A stretch of 64,000 bases of DNA, from positions 558,001 through 622,000 of the forward strand of contig NZ_CP139979.1 of assembly GCF_034424525.1 (NCBI RefSeq), written 5' to 3'. Below the pieces are notes generated by a model. The model made no database searches, was not told the DNA's origin, and saw only the letters and a program-made list of their open reading frames with translations. This stretch comes from Sphingobium yanoikuyae. Lineage in GTDB: Bacteria > Pseudomonadota > Alphaproteobacteria > Sphingomonadales > Sphingomonadaceae. A program made the translations under genes and the position numbers. Positions 61,465-64,000 of the stretch are shown here, piece after piece. Numbering within the stretch: the stretch's first letter is position 1; every line of letters begins with the position of its first letter.

Positions 61465-62988
61465 CTAACCCTGTCCGCCGAGCAGCTGATATTTGAGGCC
61501 CATGGCCTGGGCGAGGTTGCGCAGGCGGCGTTCGACCGCTTCGCCGTAGAGATCGGCATCCTCGTCGCGCAGGTGGAGGTCGATGCGGTCGCCATGCCGT
61601 TCCAGATGGGAAATGGCGAGCGGGCCTTCGACGCCGCCCGACAGGCGCTGGGCCAGGCGGATGGCGAGGCCCCAGAGCGCGGCGCGGCGCAGCGCGTCGG
61701 GGCTGGCCATGCGGTCGAGGTTGGGCAGCGTGCCGACATCGCCGCCGAAATGGGTGTGCAGCGCCTGACCCAGCATCGCCCGCTCGGCAGCGGTGATGCC
61801 GACCCAGTTGCTGTGCAGGGCGATTTCGACGCCGCGTTCCGCGCGGAAATCGGGATTGGCGCGCCAGCTGACATCGGCCAGCAGGCAGGCGGCGCGGCGG
61901 ATGCGGCGGGCATCCTTGTCATCGTCGGGGAAGAGCGGCGCGATCCAGCGGTCGATACGGTCGCCATGGCCGCGGAAGCGGGCCTGTGCCTCTCCTTCCG
62001 CCTCGGCCGCGACCAGCAGCGGGTCATGAGCGCGGATATCGTCGGGCAGATTTTCGTAGAGCAGCCCTTCGCGCAGGCCATAGGCCGACACGATCATCCG
62101 GCTGGACTTGAGCTGGCGCACGACCACAGACAGCAGCGCGGCGGCATCCGGCAAGGTCGGCACGCGCGATCCGGTCATCGCCGGGATCTGCTTCAGCCGG
62201 CCCTTGTCGACATGGGAGATGATGCGGGTGAGCTGTTCGGCACGGGCCGCGCTCATCTCATATTGATGCACCACCGGCAGCGGGAAATGGGTGAGCTGCA
62301 TGTCGAAGCGGGCAAGCGAGCGCCAGGAGCCGCCGACAAGATAGAAGGGCAGGTCCGGTTCCGCCTGCCAGCCGGCCTTTTCCAGCATCTTGGCAACGCA
62401 GCGATCCAGCGCGCGCGGCCCCTTGGCCCGGATCTGCGGCAGGCGCAGCACGCCCAGCGGCAGCGAGATGGTCTGTTCGACCGCGCCCTTGCGCACGCGG
62501 GCCAGTTCCAGGCTGCCGCCACCCAGGTCGCCAACGATGCCGTCGGCATCGGGAATGCCCGACAGCACGCCCATGGCAGCGCCGATCGCCTCCTGCGCGC
62601 CCGACAGCAGTTCGACGGTCAGGCCCATAGCCTTGGCACGGGTGATGAACTCGGCGCCATTGGTGGCGTCGCGCACGGCGGCCGTCGCCACGCAGCGTAT
62701 GTCGGTGACGCGCATGTCGCGGCACAGATGGGCAAAGCGGCCGATGGCACGCAGGCCGCGCTCCATCGCTTCCGGTTCGATCGCACCGGTCTTGGCCAGC
62801 GAGGCACCCAGGCCCGCCATCACCTTTTCATTGAACAGGATGAAGGGGATGCGGCGCGGCCCGTCATAGACGACCAGGCGGACGCTGTTGGAGCCGATGT
62901 CGATGATCGCCGAGCGCGCCGTGGCGGGTTCGGGCGAGGTCGCCATGGTCTCCGCCATGGCGCGCACGCGGCTGAGCATCGAGTTCAT
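61465..62988 (-). CDS. ppx: exopolyphosphatase (Ppx/GppA family)
   Basis: A 507-residue Ppx/GppA-type phosphatase: SAIIDIGSNSVRLVVYDG at the N terminus, the second motif GDLGGGSLELAR near residue 165, and an HD-like helical C-terminal region. It removes phosphate from polyphosphate ends. The start is 62988; the frame is open to 63036, which would run into the ppk gene. It lies seven bases downstream of the ppk stop, so the two form one operon of polyphosphate synthesis and breakdown. Confidence 0.9.
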   Translation of the reverse strand: MNSMLSRVRAMAETMATSPEPATARSAIIDIGSNSVRLVVYDGPRRIPFILFNEKVMAGLGASLAKTGAIEPEAMERGLRAIGRFAHLCRDMRVTDIRCVATAAVRDATNGAEFITRAKAMGLTVELLSGAQEAIGAAMGVLSGIPDADGIVGDLGGGSLELARVRKGAVEQTISLPLGVLRLPQIRAKGPRALDRCVAKMLEKAGWQAEPDLPFYLVGGSWRSLARFDMQLTHFPLPVVHQYEMSAARAEQLTRIISHVDKGRLKQIPAMTGSRVPTLPDAAALLSVVVRQLKSSRMIVSAYGLREGLLYENLPDDIRAHDPLLVAAEAEGEAQARFRGHGDRIDRWIAPLFPDDDKDARRIRRAACLLADVSWRANPDFRAERGVEIALHSNWVGITAAERAMLGQALHTHFGGDVGTLPNLDRMASPDALRRAALWGLAIRLAQRLSGGVEGPLAISHLERHGDRIDLHLRDEDADLYGEAVERRLRNLAQAMGLKYQLLGGQG

Positions 62989-62995
62989 CGCGCGA

Positions 62996-64000
62996 TCAGG
63001 CCCGGCCACGCAGGCGCAGGGTCGGCACCGCACCATGCTCCTGCGCTGCGCCGCGCCCGGACAGCGACGGGTTGGTCATGAAATAACGGTGCAGGTTGAA
63101 CGGCCGGTCGCCCGGCTCCAGCCGGGTATAATGGCCGTCGCGATCCAGCACCCAGCTCTGTTCGGTGTCGATCAGATTGGCGACCATCACCTGGTCCAGA
63201 ATCTGGTCATGGACGGTCGGATTTTCGACCGGCGCGAGGAATTCGACGCGGCGGTCGAAGTTGCGCGGCATCCAGTCGGCCGAGCTGATATAGACCTTCG
63301 CGCCATTATTGGGCAGCGCCTTGCCATTGCCGAAGACGGTGATGCGGCTATGTTCCAGGAAACGGCCGACGACCGACTTCACCCGGATATTTTCCGACAT
63401 GCCCGGAACGCCCGGCCGCAGGCAGCAGATGCCGCGCACGATCAGGTCGATCTGCACCCCGGCATTGCTGGCGGCATAGAGTTTCTCGATGATCGCCGGG
63501 TCGACCAGGCTGTTCATCTTGGCCCAGATGGTGCCGGGGCGGCCGGCGCGGACATGGTCGATCTCCGCATCGATGCAGGCGCACAGCGTGTCGCGCAGGT
63601 CGCGGGGCGACATGACCAGCTTTTCCAGCCGCTGCGGCTCGACATAGCCGGTGATGTAGTTGAACAAAGCGGCGGCATCGCGGCTATAGGCCGGATCGGC
63701 GGTGAAGAAGCTGAGATCGGTATAGATGCGCGCGGTGATCGGGTGGTAGTTGCCGGTGCCGAAATGGCAGTAGCTGCGGAACTGGTCGCCTTCGCGCCGC
63801 ACCACCATCGACACCTTGGCATGCGTCTTCCAGTCGATGAAGCCATAGACGACCTGCACGCCCGCGCGTTCCAGCGCGTCGGCCCACATCAGATTCTGCT
63901 CTTCGTCGAAGCGCGCCTTCAGCTCGACCACCGCGGTCACCGACTTGCCGGCCTCGGCCGCGTCGATCAGGGCGCGGATGATCGCCGACTGCTTGCCCGC
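62996..64000 (-). CDS. ppk: polyphosphate kinase 1, C-terminal part, cut by window end
   Basis: At least 335 residues of the C-terminal half of PPK1; the N terminus lies beyond the window. The frame runs in phase to 64000 without a stop. [18 protein letters not shown], the signature with [20 protein letters not shown] that carries the conserved histidine, YTDLSFFT and the phospholipase-D-like C-terminal lobe are clear. It makes polyphosphate from ATP. It is followed after seven bases by ppx. Confidence 0.93.
   Translation of the reverse strand, partial: AGKQSAIIRALIDAAEAGKSVTAVVELKARFDEEQNLMWADALERAGVQVVYGFIDWKTHAKVSMVVRREGDQFRSYCHFGTGNYHPITARIYTDLSFFTADPAYSRDAAALFNYITGYVEPQRLEKLVMSPRDLRDTLCACIDAEIDHVRAGRPGTIWAKMNSLVDPAIIEKLYAASNAGVQIDLIVRGICCLRPGVPGMSENIRVKSVVGRFLEHSRITVFGNGKALPNNGAKVYISSADWMPRNFDRRVEFLAPVENPTVHDQILDQVMVANLIDTEQSWVLDRDGHYTRLEPGDRPFNLHRYFMTNPSLSGRGAAQEHGAVPTLRLRGRA

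Overview
The window is GC-rich alphaproteobacterial chromosome, very probably from the Sphingomonadaceae and most like a Sphingobium. This is inferred from recalled family resemblance, not from a search. The supporting genes are a PhoK-type alkaline phosphatase of exactly the family length (559 aa, Thr89 nucleophile), a large TonB-dependent receptor, a TorF-type porin, CarD, UbiK, a cycM-like cytochrome c and a TlyA methyltransferase. Genes are densely packed, mostly in short operons with 1-4 base overlaps, and GTG or TTG starts are common. The window contains one tRNA (Arg, anticodon CCT). I see no rRNA, transposase, CRISPR array or prophage.

Layout. 0.2-5.8 kb: a CHASE3/HAMP/GAF/GGDEF cyclase, a LysR regulator divergent from an AEC transporter, and a CSS-EAL phosphodiesterase. 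5.8-9.2 kb: a methyltransferase, ComF, glutaredoxin, a nitrilase-family amidase, a DUF1178 protein and tRNA-Arg. 9.4-13.6 kb: a TonB-dependent receptor and a Sel1/prolyl-hydroxylase-like oxygenase. 13.7-19.3 kb (minus strand): a four-gene, fully overlapping operon encoding a UDP-sulfoquinovose-synthase homologue, a BcsB-like periplasmic protein, a processive-type GT2 synthase and an outer-membrane barrel. 19.5-23.2 kb: a YciI-like protein, an HD-GYP protein with an altered HD motif, a GIY-YIG protein and a secreted GH5 glucanase. 23.2-25.8 kb: a DUF969/DUF979/DUF2891 operon. 26.0-34.7 kb: a DEDD exonuclease, a secreted small protein coupled to an atypical response regulator, a carbonic anhydrase-SulP pair, a TorF porin, an intact two-component system and a serine acetyltransferase. 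34.9-55.8 kb: an unknown membrane protein, PhoK, DsbD-TlyA, an RND efflux pair, TspO, UbiK, YbjN, ProC, a single-domain asparaginase, a Tat-signal aminotransferase, CarD, FdxA, an OmpA-type lipoprotein, a CorC/HlyC protein, a glycerate-kinase-like protein, cytochrome c and prephenate dehydratase. 55.8-58.4 kb: a compositionally different island with one Mrr-type restriction endonuclease gene preceded by a G10 tract. 58.4-64.0 kb: a sterol desaturase, a DUF2141 protein, a YbbN-like thioredoxin, a Lon-N protein, a Trm112-like protein, exopolyphosphatase and the C-terminal part of polyphosphate kinase, cut by the window end.

How the genes fit together. Three c-di-GMP proteins (GGDEF, EAL, HD-GYP) lie within 21 kb, around an envelope-polysaccharide operon. 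The most novel candidate system is that operon. It pairs the enzyme that normally makes UDP-sulfoquinovose for sulfolipid with a cellulose-synthase-like secretion machine, and no sulfolipid transferase is nearby. This suggests a secreted polysaccharide containing sulfoquinovose, or a related sugar, with the GH5 glucanase as a possible hydrolase. Phosphate metabolism is represented by PhoK, PPX and PPK, and inorganic carbon by the carbonic anhydrase and SulP pair.
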